From: JBKEAJ01 sp047972135
Lineage (GTDB): Bacteria; Bacteroidota; Bacteroidia; Bacteroidales; Prolixibacteraceae
Reading direction: 5' to 3'
Length of the DNA stretch: 35,347 bases
Assembly (NCBI GenBank): GCA_047972135.1
Contig: JBKEAJ010000112.1
Span: 1 to 35,347 of the forward strand
Positions within the stretch are counted from its first letter, which is position 1; every line of letters begins with the position of its first letter. The notes beneath the pieces were generated by a model that did no database searches, had not been told where the DNA came from, and was given only the letters and a program-made list of their open reading frames with translations. The translations under genes and the position numbers were made by a program. Shown here in pieces: positions 16,823 to 24,797 of this stretch.

Positions 16823-17272
16823 ATGATTCAAAGAATACAGAGTTTATACATATTTATGACCCTCGTGGTGATATCCTTATTTTTCTTTTTGCCCATTGCC
16901 GATATAACAATTCCAAGCACCGGGCAGGATTTAGTTTTTTACGTGAAAGGTATTATCAGCAATGGTGAACTTGTAACAAGCCAGCTGCCGCTCATGATTT
17001 TACTGATTATCATACAGATGGTAGAGTTTTTGGCCTTATTTTCATTTAAGAAACGAGTTGCACAAATTCGCTTACTACTATTCAACGTAGTCTTGTTGCT
17101 CGGTTCTTATGCTTTGATTTATATCAACACCTATTTTATTTACTCCGACGGTATCATATCCCCCCGAATGTACATAGCCTTTCCTCTGATTGCGGCAATC
17201 TTTAATATAATGGCGGCAAGCAAAATAAAAAAGGACATCAATCTGCTGAAGTCGGCTGATAGAATCAGATAA
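16823..17272 (+). CDS. DUF4293 four-helix membrane protein
   Basis: This 149-residue integral membrane protein begins MIQRIQSLYIFMTLVVISLF, the conserved start of the Bacteroidota DUF4293 family. It has four hydrophobic segments at roughly 8-27, 52-72, 82-102 and 113-134, and a short basic C-terminal tail (KIKKDINLLKSADRIR). The function is unknown. It follows pyrI by 13 bases and is probably on the pyrBI transcript, although this may be a lineage-typical neighbourhood rather than a functional link. Confidence 0.8.
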   Translation: MIQRIQSLYIFMTLVVISLFFFLPIADITIPSTGQDLVFYVKGIISNGELVTSQLPLMILLIIIQMVEFLALFSFKKRVAQIRLLLFNVVLLLGSYALIYINTYFIYSDGIISPRMYIAFPLIAAIFNIMAASKIKKDINLLKSADRIR

Positions 17273-17286
17273 AAAAATACATCTAT

Positions 17287-17316
17287 TGTAACATTATCTT
17301 ACTCTTGTTAGTCTAA
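17287..17316 (+). promoter_or_regulatory. ECF-sigma-like promoter before the sigma operon
   Basis: TGTAACA (17287-17293) and GTCTAA (17311-17316) are separated by 17 bases. An AAC-containing -35 element with a GTC-type -10 element is the general pattern of ECF sigma promoters. It precedes the operon that encodes an ECF sigma factor, so autoregulation is the natural reading. This is inference from a single site. Confidence 0.45.
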
Positions 17317-17359
17317 GAAGCAAATAACAACAAGAAGTTTAATTTAAAAATTTGAGATT

Positions 17360-17719
17360 ATGGGACATTTAGATGACATTTTAGTTCCACTGAGTGTATT
17401 TGCAATGGTAACGCTAATCGTGTACTTTACTTCAAAGTATTCATATCTGAAAAAAAAAGGCATCCTCGAACAAGGACGTAATATAGAAAGAATCAGCAAT
17501 ATTGAGTTCAAGAAGTCTAGGTTTCCTTATCTTGAAATTGGTCTAACAACCGTAGGAGTCGGATTAGGGCTTGCTATCTCTGTTATTTTTCAGAACTCCG
17601 ATATACCTTCCGATTCAAAAGATATACTTACGAGAGCATTGGTACTAGTTTTCGGTGGCATAGGCTTGATTTCCGGATCCTTTTTAGGTAAGTATCTTGA
17701 TGGAAAAGACAAAAGATAG
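17360..17719 (+). CDS. DUF6249 membrane protein
   Basis: This 119-residue protein has an N-terminal membrane segment (about 8-25, ILVPLSVFAMVTLIVYF), a basic cytoplasmic linker (YLKKKGILEQGRNIERI, 30-46), and two more hydrophobic segments (about 58-73 and 91-108). This matches the DUF6249 family seen with ECF sigma genes in Bacteroidota. Its last 20 bases overlap the sigma-factor frame, so the two are translated together. It may take part in controlling the sigma factor, but no mechanism is visible. Confidence 0.7.
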   Translation: MGHLDDILVPLSVFAMVTLIVYFTSKYSYLKKKGILEQGRNIERISNIEFKKSRFPYLEIGLTTVGVGLGLAISVIFQNSDIPSDSKDILTRALVLVFGGIGLISGSFLGKYLDGKDKR

Positions 17720-18266
17720 TGAAATAGACTTTGAGATTATCAGACAAATCAAGGATGGAGACAGTTCTGCGTTTCGGAAATTAGTTGACCGTCATAAAGA
17801 CAAGTCCTTTTCCTTGGCTTGCTCTATTCTGCAAAACGAACATGACGCAGAAGATGTTTTACAAGAGTGCTTTATCAAAGCATTCAAAGGTCTTAAAAGT
17901 TTCAGGTTTCAATCAACTTTTGCCACATGGTTCTACAAAATACTCATCAACACTTGTAATACAGAGCTTACACATCGGCAACGTATTCACAAACTTTATA
18001 CTGACGAAAAAAGCAGTTTAGAAATAGCTAATAACGATACAGGACATAATACCATTCTGAATAAGGAGCTAGGAAGCATAATAAACAACTGTATCGACAG
18101 TTTAAGTACTAATGAGGCTCTATTGTTGCGACTATTCTATATTTCGGAACTTAGTCTGAATGAGATAAAAGAGCTCACGGGTTTTAAAGATTCAAAAATA
18201 AGAGTTACCTTGCACCGTGCGAGAAAGCATTTTCAAGAAGTCTATGAAGCACGATACAATGGTTAA
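17700..18266 (+). CDS. ECF RNA polymerase sigma factor
   Basis: This is a 188-residue ECF sigma factor. Region 2 spans about 15-85, with DAEDVLQECFIKAFKGLKSF and the FATWFYKILINTCNTEL helix. A linker region (95-115) follows, and region 4 (about 118-175) includes EALLLRLFYISELSLNEIKEL and the recognition helix SKIRVTLHRARKHF. I choose the ATG at 17700 over a TTG one codon earlier. The frame overlaps the DUF6249 gene by 20 bases, and its TAA shares a base with the next ATG, so the three genes form one operon. Regulon unknown; a likely self-promoter is at 17287-17316. Confidence 0.92.
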   Translation: MEKTKDSEIDFEIIRQIKDGDSSAFRKLVDRHKDKSFSLACSILQNEHDAEDVLQECFIKAFKGLKSFRFQSTFATWFYKILINTCNTELTHRQRIHKLYTDEKSSLEIANNDTGHNTILNKELGSIINNCIDSLSTNEALLLRLFYISELSLNEIKELTGFKDSKIRVTLHRARKHFQEVYEARYNG

Positions 18267-18610
18267 TGCTAAAATATAAACATATGCAGGAAAAAGAATT
18301 AGATGAAATACTCAAAAGCGGAATAAAATCGCCGTCTATTAATTTCACAGATAATATAATGAGTGAAATATCAAAATTGGAATCGACGGAAAAGAATTAC
18401 CACTTTCCTCTGCGGAAGGGACTTATTATAGCCTCTTGCATTGTGGTGGCAATACTTTCTATATTTGTAAAACTTCCAAATGTCCATCTTTCAGACAAAA
18501 TTATAGAAATCCCCTCTTTTACTATGCCCATAATATGTCTTGTCATGTTTATTATTGTAGCACAAATATTCTATGACACGGATAAGATTGAAGAGCAGAC
18601 TCAGGTTTAA
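18266..18610 (+). CDS. Small membrane protein, likely anti-sigma partner
   Basis: This 114-residue protein has a soluble N-terminal part (about 1-48, QEKELDEILKSGIKSPSINF then TDNIMSEISKLE) and two membrane segments (about 51-69 and 85-102). Its start overlaps the sigma stop codon (TAATG); a second in-frame ATG lies at 18284. Position directly after an ECF sigma gene and the topology of an N-terminal cytoplasmic helix bundle plus membrane anchor suggest an anti-sigma factor. I see no zinc-binding HxxxCxxC motif, so that is inference from context. It ends 8 bases from the convergent alr gene. Confidence 0.6.
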   Translation: MLKYKHMQEKELDEILKSGIKSPSINFTDNIMSEISKLESTEKNYHFPLRKGLIIASCIVVAILSIFVKLPNVHLSDKIIEIPSFTMPIICLVMFIIVAQIFYDTDKIEEQTQV

Positions 18611-18618
18611 AATACAAT

Positions 18619-20163
18619 TCACAAATAAACTCCGTGAGTATCTTCTGAGAAATCGATAATATATTTTTTATTGGCTCTATGCGAATAGCTGGTCAGCACC
18701 TCATAAGGTATGGTATTCCATTTCTCTGCAATTTCTTCGAGAGCTATGTTTTCTCCGAATATCTCCACTGCGTCCCCCACCTTTATATCCAAGCCACTTA
18801 AGTCTACCATAAACATATCCATACATATATTGCCTACCACTGGTGCAAAATGCTCGTTTATATACACACGCCCTACTCCATTGCCCATTATGCGTCTATA
18901 TCCGTCGGCATATCCTATGGGAACTACACCAATAGTTTTATCCTCATCAAACACTGCCGCACTTCCATATCCTATTGCTTGTCCTGCTTTTATTTTCTTA
19001 ACAGAAATAATTTCAGATATAAGGCTTCTCACTGTTTTAAGTCTTTTGTCCATATGATTCAGACCTCCATATATCCCGATACCCGAACGCACCATATCAA
19101 ACTGATAATGAGGGAGGCGCAAAACACCTGCACTATTCAGAATATGTTTTAAGAATTTATATCCCAATAGATTTTCAGCTAATTCACAAAACTCTAAATA
19201 CCGACTAACTTGCTGCTCCGTTTTCTCATCCTTTTCTTGTTCATCCGAACATGCCAAGTGGGAATAAACAGACACAAGCTTAATATTGTCATGCTGACAA
19301 ATAAGATTTAGAGCTTTTTCAAAGTCGTCCATCTCATTAAATCCCAGTCTAGACATTCCGGTATCTACTTTAAGATGGATTTTACACTTACGACCTTCTG
19401 CCCTGTCTACAAATTCTTTCAATAGGTCAAGATTAAAAATCGAAGCCTCCAAATCATACTTCAGGCATAAGTTAAAGTCCTCAGGATGAACATTCATCAC
19501 CATTATTGGAACAGCTATATAGTTGTTTCTCAATTCAATACCTTCATCTATACTAAAAACTCCTACATAGTCTACACCCGTAACATTAGTCATTCTGCCT
19601 ATAGGCACCAAGCCACATCCATAGGCATTAGCCTTGAGCATTATCATCAGCTTAGTCTGAGGCTTTATAAAACTCCTGTAAACATCAATATTGTTGGTAA
19701 TACTTTTAACTTTAGTCAAAGACACTGTATGAGAGGTACTACCTTTAATGTAATCTACAACCCGTTCAGTCTCCTCGACATCTCCCAAAACAAAGAACAC
19801 CTTGACTCCAACTTTTTCAAAAAATCTAGACTCTTCAAATTCCTCAAAAGTATCGAAGATGTCTAATAGAGACACGACAGCACTTGCATTTTTAGACTTA
19901 AATTTTCCTACTTTTACAAAAGACCTGACATTTAACTGTGAGTTTAGTTCCTGAAAAGTCAGAACCTCTTCGGATGTCATTGTTTTAAGCCATTTTGAGT
20001 TCGTATATATTATTGCAATTGGCACCTTTGGATATACGATAGTTGCAAGCTGCAACATATTCTTATAATCTTGCAAGCTTCTAACATTCTGAACATGATA
20101 CACAAAAGAGTCATCTCTGCCGTCCTGTCCAACGATGATAGTTTTAGAACTCTTCTTAGCCAT
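18619..20163 (-). CDS. alr: Alanine racemase with an extra N-terminal domain
   Basis: This PLP enzyme makes D-alanine for peptidoglycan. Catalytic features are all present: the PLP lysine in LKANAYG (Lys177 from the ATG at 20163), KVDTGMSRLG, the VRSGIGIYG arginine, the catalytic tyrosine in AIGYGS (Tyr399), PIGYADGYRR and CMDMFMVDL. The length of 514 exceeds the usual about 370 because about 140 residues precede the racemase. In many Bacteroidota Alr is the C-terminal half of a MurF-Alr fusion. Here the extension is far too short for MurF, has no Walker A motif, and may be the eroded MurF C-terminal domain. A GTG one codon upstream is an alternative start. ppa ends 11 bases upstream. Confidence 0.92.
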   Translation of the reverse strand: MAKKSSKTIIVGQDGRDDSFVYHVQNVRSLQDYKNMLQLATIVYPKVPIAIIYTNSKWLKTMTSEEVLTFQELNSQLNVRSFVKVGKFKSKNASAVVSLLDIFDTFEEFEESRFFEKVGVKVFFVLGDVEETERVVDYIKGSTSHTVSLTKVKSITNNIDVYRSFIKPQTKLMIMLKANAYGCGLVPIGRMTNVTGVDYVGVFSIDEGIELRNNYIAVPIMVMNVHPEDFNLCLKYDLEASIFNLDLLKEFVDRAEGRKCKIHLKVDTGMSRLGFNEMDDFEKALNLICQHDNIKLVSVYSHLACSDEQEKDEKTEQQVSRYLEFCELAENLLGYKFLKHILNSAGVLRLPHYQFDMVRSGIGIYGGLNHMDKRLKTVRSLISEIISVKKIKAGQAIGYGSAAVFDEDKTIGVVPIGYADGYRRIMGNGVGRVYINEHFAPVVGNICMDMFMVDLSGLDIKVGDAVEIFGENIALEEIAEKWNTIPYEVLTSYSHRANKKYIIDFSEDTHGVYL

Positions 20164-20174
20164 CACTATGTTTT

Positions 20175-20858
20175 CTAGTCGTCGTCGTCGTCATGAAACA
20201 GAGCCTGTCCAAGATTTTCGAACTTACGTCTATAATCTCTCATTGCTAATCTAATCAGCTCTATAGCTTCCGCAGCATCGTAGGTATGGGTAATTTCAGC
20301 CTGCCTGTCCTTCCCGGGCATATCTTTATATGTAAGGAAGTAGTGTTTCAGTCGCTCCACCACAATACTTGGGCATTCCGAAATATCTTTGAAATCGCCG
20401 TAGACGACGTCGGATTTAAGCACTGCTATAATCTTATCGTCAGCCTCGTTTCCGTCGAGCATTCTAAACCCTCCGATAGGTATAGCCTCAACAATAAAAT
20501 TGCCTTGTGCTATATTTTTTTCTGTCAGAACACAAACATCAATTGGGTCTCCGTCGCCTTTAATACCTTCGCGTCCAGTTTTTTCCATACAATACTCGCC
20601 GACAGAGCGTCCGCAGTAGGTTTGTGGAATAAATCCGTACAATGCGGGCGTAACGTTGGAGTACTTCTGAGGTCTGTCCAGCTTGAGATAACCACTAGAT
20701 TTATCAATTTCAAACTTGACAGTATCCGTCGTTACTATCTCAATAAATGCTGTAAATATTTCAGGAGCATTATCTCCGATATGTACACCATGCCATGGGT
20801 GAGATTTATACCTCAAGCCCATTAACTTACCTATAGGATCCGAAAAAGTATCTGCCAT
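20175..20858 (-). CDS. ppa: Soluble inorganic pyrophosphatase
   Basis: This 227-residue family I pyrophosphatase hydrolyses PPi to phosphate, pulling biosynthetic reactions forward. It has the metal-binding signature DGDPID (102-107) and the substrate-site stretch VKFEIDKSSGYLKLDRP (47-63). An N-terminal extension (WHGVHIGDNAPEIFTAFIEI) precedes the fold and is typical of the Bacteroidota form. The C-terminus ends in five aspartates encoded by a GAC/GAT repeat. It lies 11 bases ahead of alr on the same strand, so it is probably cotranscribed with it. Confidence 0.95.
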   Translation of the reverse strand: MADTFSDPIGKLMGLRYKSHPWHGVHIGDNAPEIFTAFIEIVTTDTVKFEIDKSSGYLKLDRPQKYSNVTPALYGFIPQTYCGRSVGEYCMEKTGREGIKGDGDPIDVCVLTEKNIAQGNFIVEAIPIGGFRMLDGNEADDKIIAVLKSDVVYGDFKDISECPSIVVERLKHYFLTYKDMPGKDRQAEITHTYDAAEAIELIRLAMRDYRRKFENLGQALFHDDDDD

Positions 20859-20887
20859 AATAGTCGACTTTAGTTTATTTCTGCCAG

Positions 20888-20895
20888 CAAATGTA
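20888..20895 (-). promoter_or_regulatory. Candidate -7 box for ppa-alr
   Basis: The minus strand reads TACATTTG, a TAnnTTTG match, 29 bases before the ppa ATG in the 70-base gap behind prfB. A 7-bp AT-rich stem (TTATCTA/TAGATAA, 20906-20926) lies between the prfB stop and this box. It has no following T run, so I do not call it a terminator. Confidence 0.35.
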
Positions 20896-20928
20896 ATAAT
20901 TATTTTTATCTATTTTATTTAGATAATG

Positions 20929-22018
20929 TTACTCAGCACCAAATTCCATCAAAAATGCTTTTATAAATCCATCTAAATCTCCATCTAATACAGCCTGCAC
21001 ATTACTGCTTTCGTGGCTTGTACGCACATCTTTTACCATTTTATATGGCTGCAAGACATAGGATCTTATTTGCGAGCCCCATTCGATTTTTTTCTTTTGA
21101 GATTCGATTTTCGAAGTTTCCTCTTGGCGTTTACGAAGCTCCATTTCATAGAGTTGCGACTTTAGCAGGCGCATAGCATTTTCTTTATTTTGTAGTTGTG
21201 AGCGACTTTCTGTATTCTCTATTACTATTCCGGTGGGAGCATGTTTAAGCCTGACACCGGTTTCAACTTTATTGACATTTTGCCCTCCTGCACCTCCCGA
21301 GCGGAAAGTATCCCATGAAATATCAGAAGGGTTGACTTCGATTTCGATAGTATCGTCAACAAGCGGAGCCACAAAAACTGATGTAAACGAGGTCATTCTC
21401 TTACCTTGTGCATTGAAAGGCGATATTCTCACCAGACGGTGAACACCGTTTTCGCTTTTCAGATAGCCGTATGCATATTCGCCTTCTATTTCTATGGTAC
21501 AGCTCTTAATTCCTGCTTCGTCGCCGTCGTTCATTTCGGCAACTTTCACCTTGTAATTGTGTTGTTCTGCCCAACGGGTGTACATCCGAAACAGCATTTC
21601 TGCCCAGTCATTACTTTCAGTTCCTCCTGCTCCTGCGTTAATGCGCAGCATGCAACTCATTGAGTCCTCCTGCTTTCTGAGCATATTGCGAGTCTCCAAG
21701 TCCTCCACTGCTGTCAGCGTTTTAGAATACTGTAGCTCTACCTCGTTATCATCGGCTTCACCAAGCTGATTAAACTCATAGAGCACCTCCAGCTCTCCCA
21801 GTTGCTCTTCGATATTCTCGTATCCCGTAGTCCAGCTCTTTATTGCACGAATATGGCGCATTTGCTGTTCTGCTTCTTTTGGATTGTTCCAAAAAGCAGG
21901 GTCTTGAGTTTTCAGCTCTTCCTCTTTGAGTTGATTTATTTTAGCATCGTAGTCAAAGATACCTCCTTAACGCATCCCGACGCTCTTTAAGCTCATTTAA
22001 TTGCTCTTGACTTATCAT
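20929..22018 (-). CDS. prfB: Peptide chain release factor 2, with programmed +1 frameshift
   Basis: RF2 ends translation at UGA and UAA. Translation starts at the ATG at 22018 (MISQEQLNELKERRDALRRY), reaches an in-frame UGA after 21 codons (21955-21953), and must shift +1 to continue (DYDAKINQLKEEELK...) to the stop at 20929. This gives 362 residues, the normal RF2 length. The stop-codon recognition motif SPF (about 199-201) and the peptidyl-hydrolysis GGQ (about 244-246, SGGAGGQNVNKVET) are intact. The gene starts 9 bases after the LOG-family stop, in the gyrB cluster. Annotated as a simple frame it would wrongly begin at an internal ATG (21861). Confidence 0.97.
21952..21967 (-). promoter_or_regulatory. 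RF2 autoregulatory +1 frameshift site
   Basis: The minus strand reads AGGAGG-TAT-CTT-TGA-C. The AGGAGG (21967-21962) is a Shine-Dalgarno-like stimulator three bases before the CUU shift codon, followed by the weak UGA-C stop context. When RF2 is scarce, the ribosome slips from CUU to UUU and reads on; when RF2 is plentiful, it stops. The layout is the same as the E. coli prfB site. Confidence 0.95.
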
Positions 22019-22027
22019 TTTTCTTAG

Positions 22028-22594
22028 TTATTCAAATTTACTAGGCACACTCTTTGTTTGATATTTCTTTAGATAATCTACTGCATCTTGCTCTGAATCA
22101 GTTACAAAATAAAGTTTCCTAAAGTCTTCGTTTGCAAAATGTTCTTCATATATAGTCTCAAACATTGCGATAAGATTATCAAAATACCCGTTTTTATTGA
22201 GAAAAACAATGGCGGGATTAATATAATTAAGTTGTTTGAGCGTTATCACCTCCAGCACCTCCTCCAAGGTTCCAAAACCTCCGGGTAGAGTTATAAAAGC
22301 ATCACTACGTCTGCGCATTTCTTCCTTTCTGTCCTTCATGTCGTGCGTAACAATCAGCTCATCGCAATATTCTGATGCTAAGTTCATGTTATTCAACTTC
22401 TCAGGAATAATACCTAAAGTTCTGCCTCCTACCGACTTAGCCCCCTCCAATGAGAGGTGCATCAATCCGACATTACCTGCACCATTAATCAAAGTAAATC
22501 CGTCAATAGCCAAGAGCCGCCCCATTGTGTGAGCTGAGTTTTTATATATGTCGTCAACCTTATTGCTCGACGAAGCGAAAACACAAACGTTCAT
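22028..22594 (-). CDS. LOG-family nucleotide phosphoribohydrolase
   Basis: This 188-residue Rossmann-fold protein belongs to the LOG/TIGR00730 family. These proteins are often annotated as lysine decarboxylase, but members release bases from nucleoside 5'-monophosphates, as in cytokinin activation. The family motifs MKDRKEEM (86-93) and PGGFGTLEE (104-112) are both present. I set the start at the ATG at 22594 (MNVCVFASSSNKVDDIY). The longer open frame reaching 22759 lies inside gyrB and carries unrelated residues. gyrB stops 2 bases before this start, so translation is probably coupled. The physiological substrate is not known from sequence. Confidence 0.9.
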   Translation of the reverse strand: MNVCVFASSSNKVDDIYKNSAHTMGRLLAIDGFTLINGAGNVGLMHLSLEGAKSVGGRTLGIIPEKLNNMNLASEYCDELIVTHDMKDRKEEMRRRSDAFITLPGGFGTLEEVLEVITLKQLNYINPAIVFLNKNGYFDNLIAMFETIYEEHFANEDFRKLYFVTDSEQDAVDYLKKYQTKSVPSKFE

Positions 22595-22596
22595 TA

Positions 22597-24564
22597 TTAA
22601 GCATCGATGTTTGCATATACCGCATGCGTTTCGATAAACTCCCTGCGAGGCGGCACTTCGTCGCCCATAAGCATTGAGAAAATACGGTCGGCTTCGGCAG
22701 CATTTTCGACAGTAACTTGGCGCAGTATACGAGTTTCGGGGTTCATCGTTGTATCCCAAAGTTGCTCGGCATTCATCTCACCAAGACCTTTATACCGTTG
22801 TGTATGCACCGAGCTTTCGTTGCCGTCTGTCCATTCTTTTATTGTAGCTAAACGCTCTTCGTCATCCCAGCAGTATTGCTCTTTCTTCCCTTTCTTCAAC
22901 AAGTACAGCGGAGGAGTTGCAATATACACATTCCCGTTTTGTATTAGCTCATTCATAAAGCGGAAAAAGAAAGTAAGAATAAGAGTTGTAATATGGCTGC
23001 CGTCCACGTCGGCATCGGTCATTATCACAACCTTATGATACCTAAGTTTCTCGGTGTTCAGAGCTTTCGAGTCTTCCTCTGTGCCAACCGACACACCAAG
23101 CGCCGTATATATATTCTTAATTTCGTCATTTTCAAATACTTTGTGCTGAATAGACTTTTCGACATTCAGAATTTTTCCTTTAAGCGGCAGTATTGCTTGA
23201 AACTCGCGGTTTCGTCCTTGCTTTGCCGTTCCACCTGCCGAATCTCCCTCGACAAGATATATTTCGCAGTCAGCCGCATTACGGCTAGAGCAGTCCGACA
23301 GCTTACCGGGCAGTCCACCGCCCGAGAAAACGGTTTTGCGTTGCACCAGTTCACGTGCTTTGCGGGCAGCATGCCGAGCCTGAGCGGCAAGAATAACCTT
23401 GCTTACGATGGATTTAGCATCCTTAGGATTTTCTTCGAGGTAGTTAGCAAGCATCTCGCTAACAGCTTGGTCAACGGATGAGCTAACCTCTGAGTTTCCT
23501 AGTTTTGTTTTTGTCTGCCCTTCAAACTGAGGTTCACCAACCTTAACAGATACAACAGCAGTAAGTCCCTCGCGAAAGTCGTCTCCGCTAATTTCAAACT
23601 TTACTTTGGACAGCAAACCAGAGCTTTCGGCATAATTCTTAAGTGTACGTGTAAGTCCACGACGGAAGCCTGTAAGGTGTGTTCCGCCCTCGATAGTATT
23701 GATATTGTTTACATATGAATGGATATTCTCAGTAAAGGAAGTGTTGTAATGCAGTGCCACCTCAACGGGAATATCGTTTTTCTCGGTAACGATATGTATA
23801 ACCTCGTCGATAAGCTTCTCTCTATTTTTGTCGAGGTACATAACAAACTCTTTCAGACCGTCTTCCGAGTGATAACGTTCATATCTGTATTTTCCGTCTT
23901 CGTCTTCTTCTCTTTCGTCGGTTATTGACAGGGCTATACCCGCATTCAGATAAGCTAGGTCTCTGAGCCTTGCCGACAGGGTTTCGAACTTATAAACAGT
24001 TGCAAGAAAAATCTCTTCATCGGGTTTAAACGTGATTATAGTTCCTGTTTTATCAGACTCTCCAACAATCTGAATATCACCTTGCGATACTCCTTTGGAG
24101 AACTCTTGCACCCAAATTTTGCCCTCGCGATGCACTTCTGCTCTGAGCTTAATCGACAGTGCGTTAACACATGATACCCCGACTCCGTGAAGTCCTCCCG
24201 ACACCTTGTAAGTGCCTTTGTCAAACTTACCTCCTGCGTGTAGCACCGTTAGCACGACCTCTAGGGCTGATTTATTCTCCTTGGCGTGATGACCTGTGGG
24301 GATACCTCGTCCATCATCTTTTACGGTAATGGAGTTATCCTTATGAATTATAACATCTATATTCTTACAGAAACCTGCAAGAGCCTCGTCTATGGAGTTA
24401 TCAATAACCTCATAAACAAGGTGATGAAGACCTTTTTCGTTTACATCACCGATATACATCGATGGTCTTTTGCGCACTGCGGACAGACCTTCCAGCACCT
24501 GAATATTATCGGCTGAATAATCTTGAGGCTGCCCTTGATTTTGATTGTTTTCTATTTCTGACAT
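22597..24564 (-). CDS. gyrB: DNA gyrase subunit B
   Basis: GyrB supplies the ATPase and TOPRIM parts of gyrase, which introduces negative supercoils. The 655-residue protein has the GHKL ATP site (VIDNSIDEALAG, 53-64; DDGRGIPTGHH, 83-93; GGLHGVGVSCVNAL, 123-136), the transducer region, the TOPRIM EGDSAGG (439-445) and DADVDGSH (517-524), and the C-terminal gyrase B tail (QRYKGLGEMNAEQLWDTTMN). Length fits Bacteroidota GyrB without the proteobacterial insert. It heads a minus-strand cluster gyrB-LOG-prfB with gaps of 2 and 9 bases. Confidence 0.97.
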   Translation of the reverse strand: MSEIENNQNQGQPQDYSADNIQVLEGLSAVRKRPSMYIGDVNEKGLHHLVYEVIDNSIDEALAGFCKNIDVIIHKDNSITVKDDGRGIPTGHHAKENKSALEVVLTVLHAGGKFDKGTYKVSGGLHGVGVSCVNALSIKLRAEVHREGKIWVQEFSKGVSQGDIQIVGESDKTGTIITFKPDEEIFLATVYKFETLSARLRDLAYLNAGIALSITDEREEDEDGKYRYERYHSEDGLKEFVMYLDKNREKLIDEVIHIVTEKNDIPVEVALHYNTSFTENIHSYVNNINTIEGGTHLTGFRRGLTRTLKNYAESSGLLSKVKFEISGDDFREGLTAVVSVKVGEPQFEGQTKTKLGNSEVSSSVDQAVSEMLANYLEENPKDAKSIVSKVILAAQARHAARKARELVQRKTVFSGGGLPGKLSDCSSRNAADCEIYLVEGDSAGGTAKQGRNREFQAILPLKGKILNVEKSIQHKVFENDEIKNIYTALGVSVGTEEDSKALNTEKLRYHKVVIMTDADVDGSHITTLILTFFFRFMNELIQNGNVYIATPPLYLLKKGKKEQYCWDDEERLATIKEWTDGNESSVHTQRYKGLGEMNAEQLWDTTMNPETRILRQVTVENAAEADRIFSMLMGDEVPPRREFIETHAVYANIDA

Positions 24565-24630
24565 AAATTTGTTTTCAGTATTAAAAGCCGCAACAACGAT
24601 GTCTTAGCGGCTACAAACAATTTTGACGTG

Positions 24631-24638
24631 CAAATATA
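24631..24638 (-). promoter_or_regulatory. Candidate -7 box for gyrB
   Basis: The minus strand reads TATATTTG followed by CAC, a TAnnTTTG match 66 bases before the gyrB ATG. The -33 position is not a clear TTTG. Confidence 0.4.
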
Positions 24639-24716
24639 CAAAATTTCGCACTCACGGCGAAGCTAAAATGGAGTATCTTGTCAACAATTGTTTATAACAT
24701 ATAAGAGTATCTATAT

Positions 24717-24747
24717 TTTGATATTTCGAATCAATGTTGTTACTTTG
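24717..24747 (+). promoter_or_regulatory. Promoter for the PUL sigma-factor gene
   Basis: TTTG (24717-24720) is followed after exactly 19 bases by TTACTTTG (24740-24747), one mismatch from the Bacteroidota TTTG...TAnnTTTG pattern. It is 50 bases before the sigma ATG at 24798. This suggests the sigma gene is transcribed by the housekeeping sigma factor. Confidence 0.5.
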
Positions 24748-24797
24748 CCACCTACTAATCTTGTACGCATTACACCATAATTGACCAGCAAGCAGGG

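Noticed and set aside
20286..20825. 179-codon plus-strand frame
   Set aside because: It is antisense to ppa, whose protein is complete and has catalytic motifs.
20906..20926. AT-rich 7-bp stem after prfB as an intrinsic terminator
   Set aside because: The stem is all A/T except one pair and is not followed by a T run on the transcribed strand.
20929..21861. prfB annotated as a 310-residue protein from an internal ATG
   Set aside because: The upstream frame plus the CTT-TGA-C shift site restores the full normal RF2 N-terminus.
22595..22759. N-terminal extension of the LOG-family frame into gyrB
   Set aside because: The extra residues are unlike the family, and the ATG at 22594 gives the canonical start directly after the gyrB stop.
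22993..23481. 162-codon plus-strand frame
   Set aside because: It is antisense to the TOPRIM region of gyrB, with no independent support.
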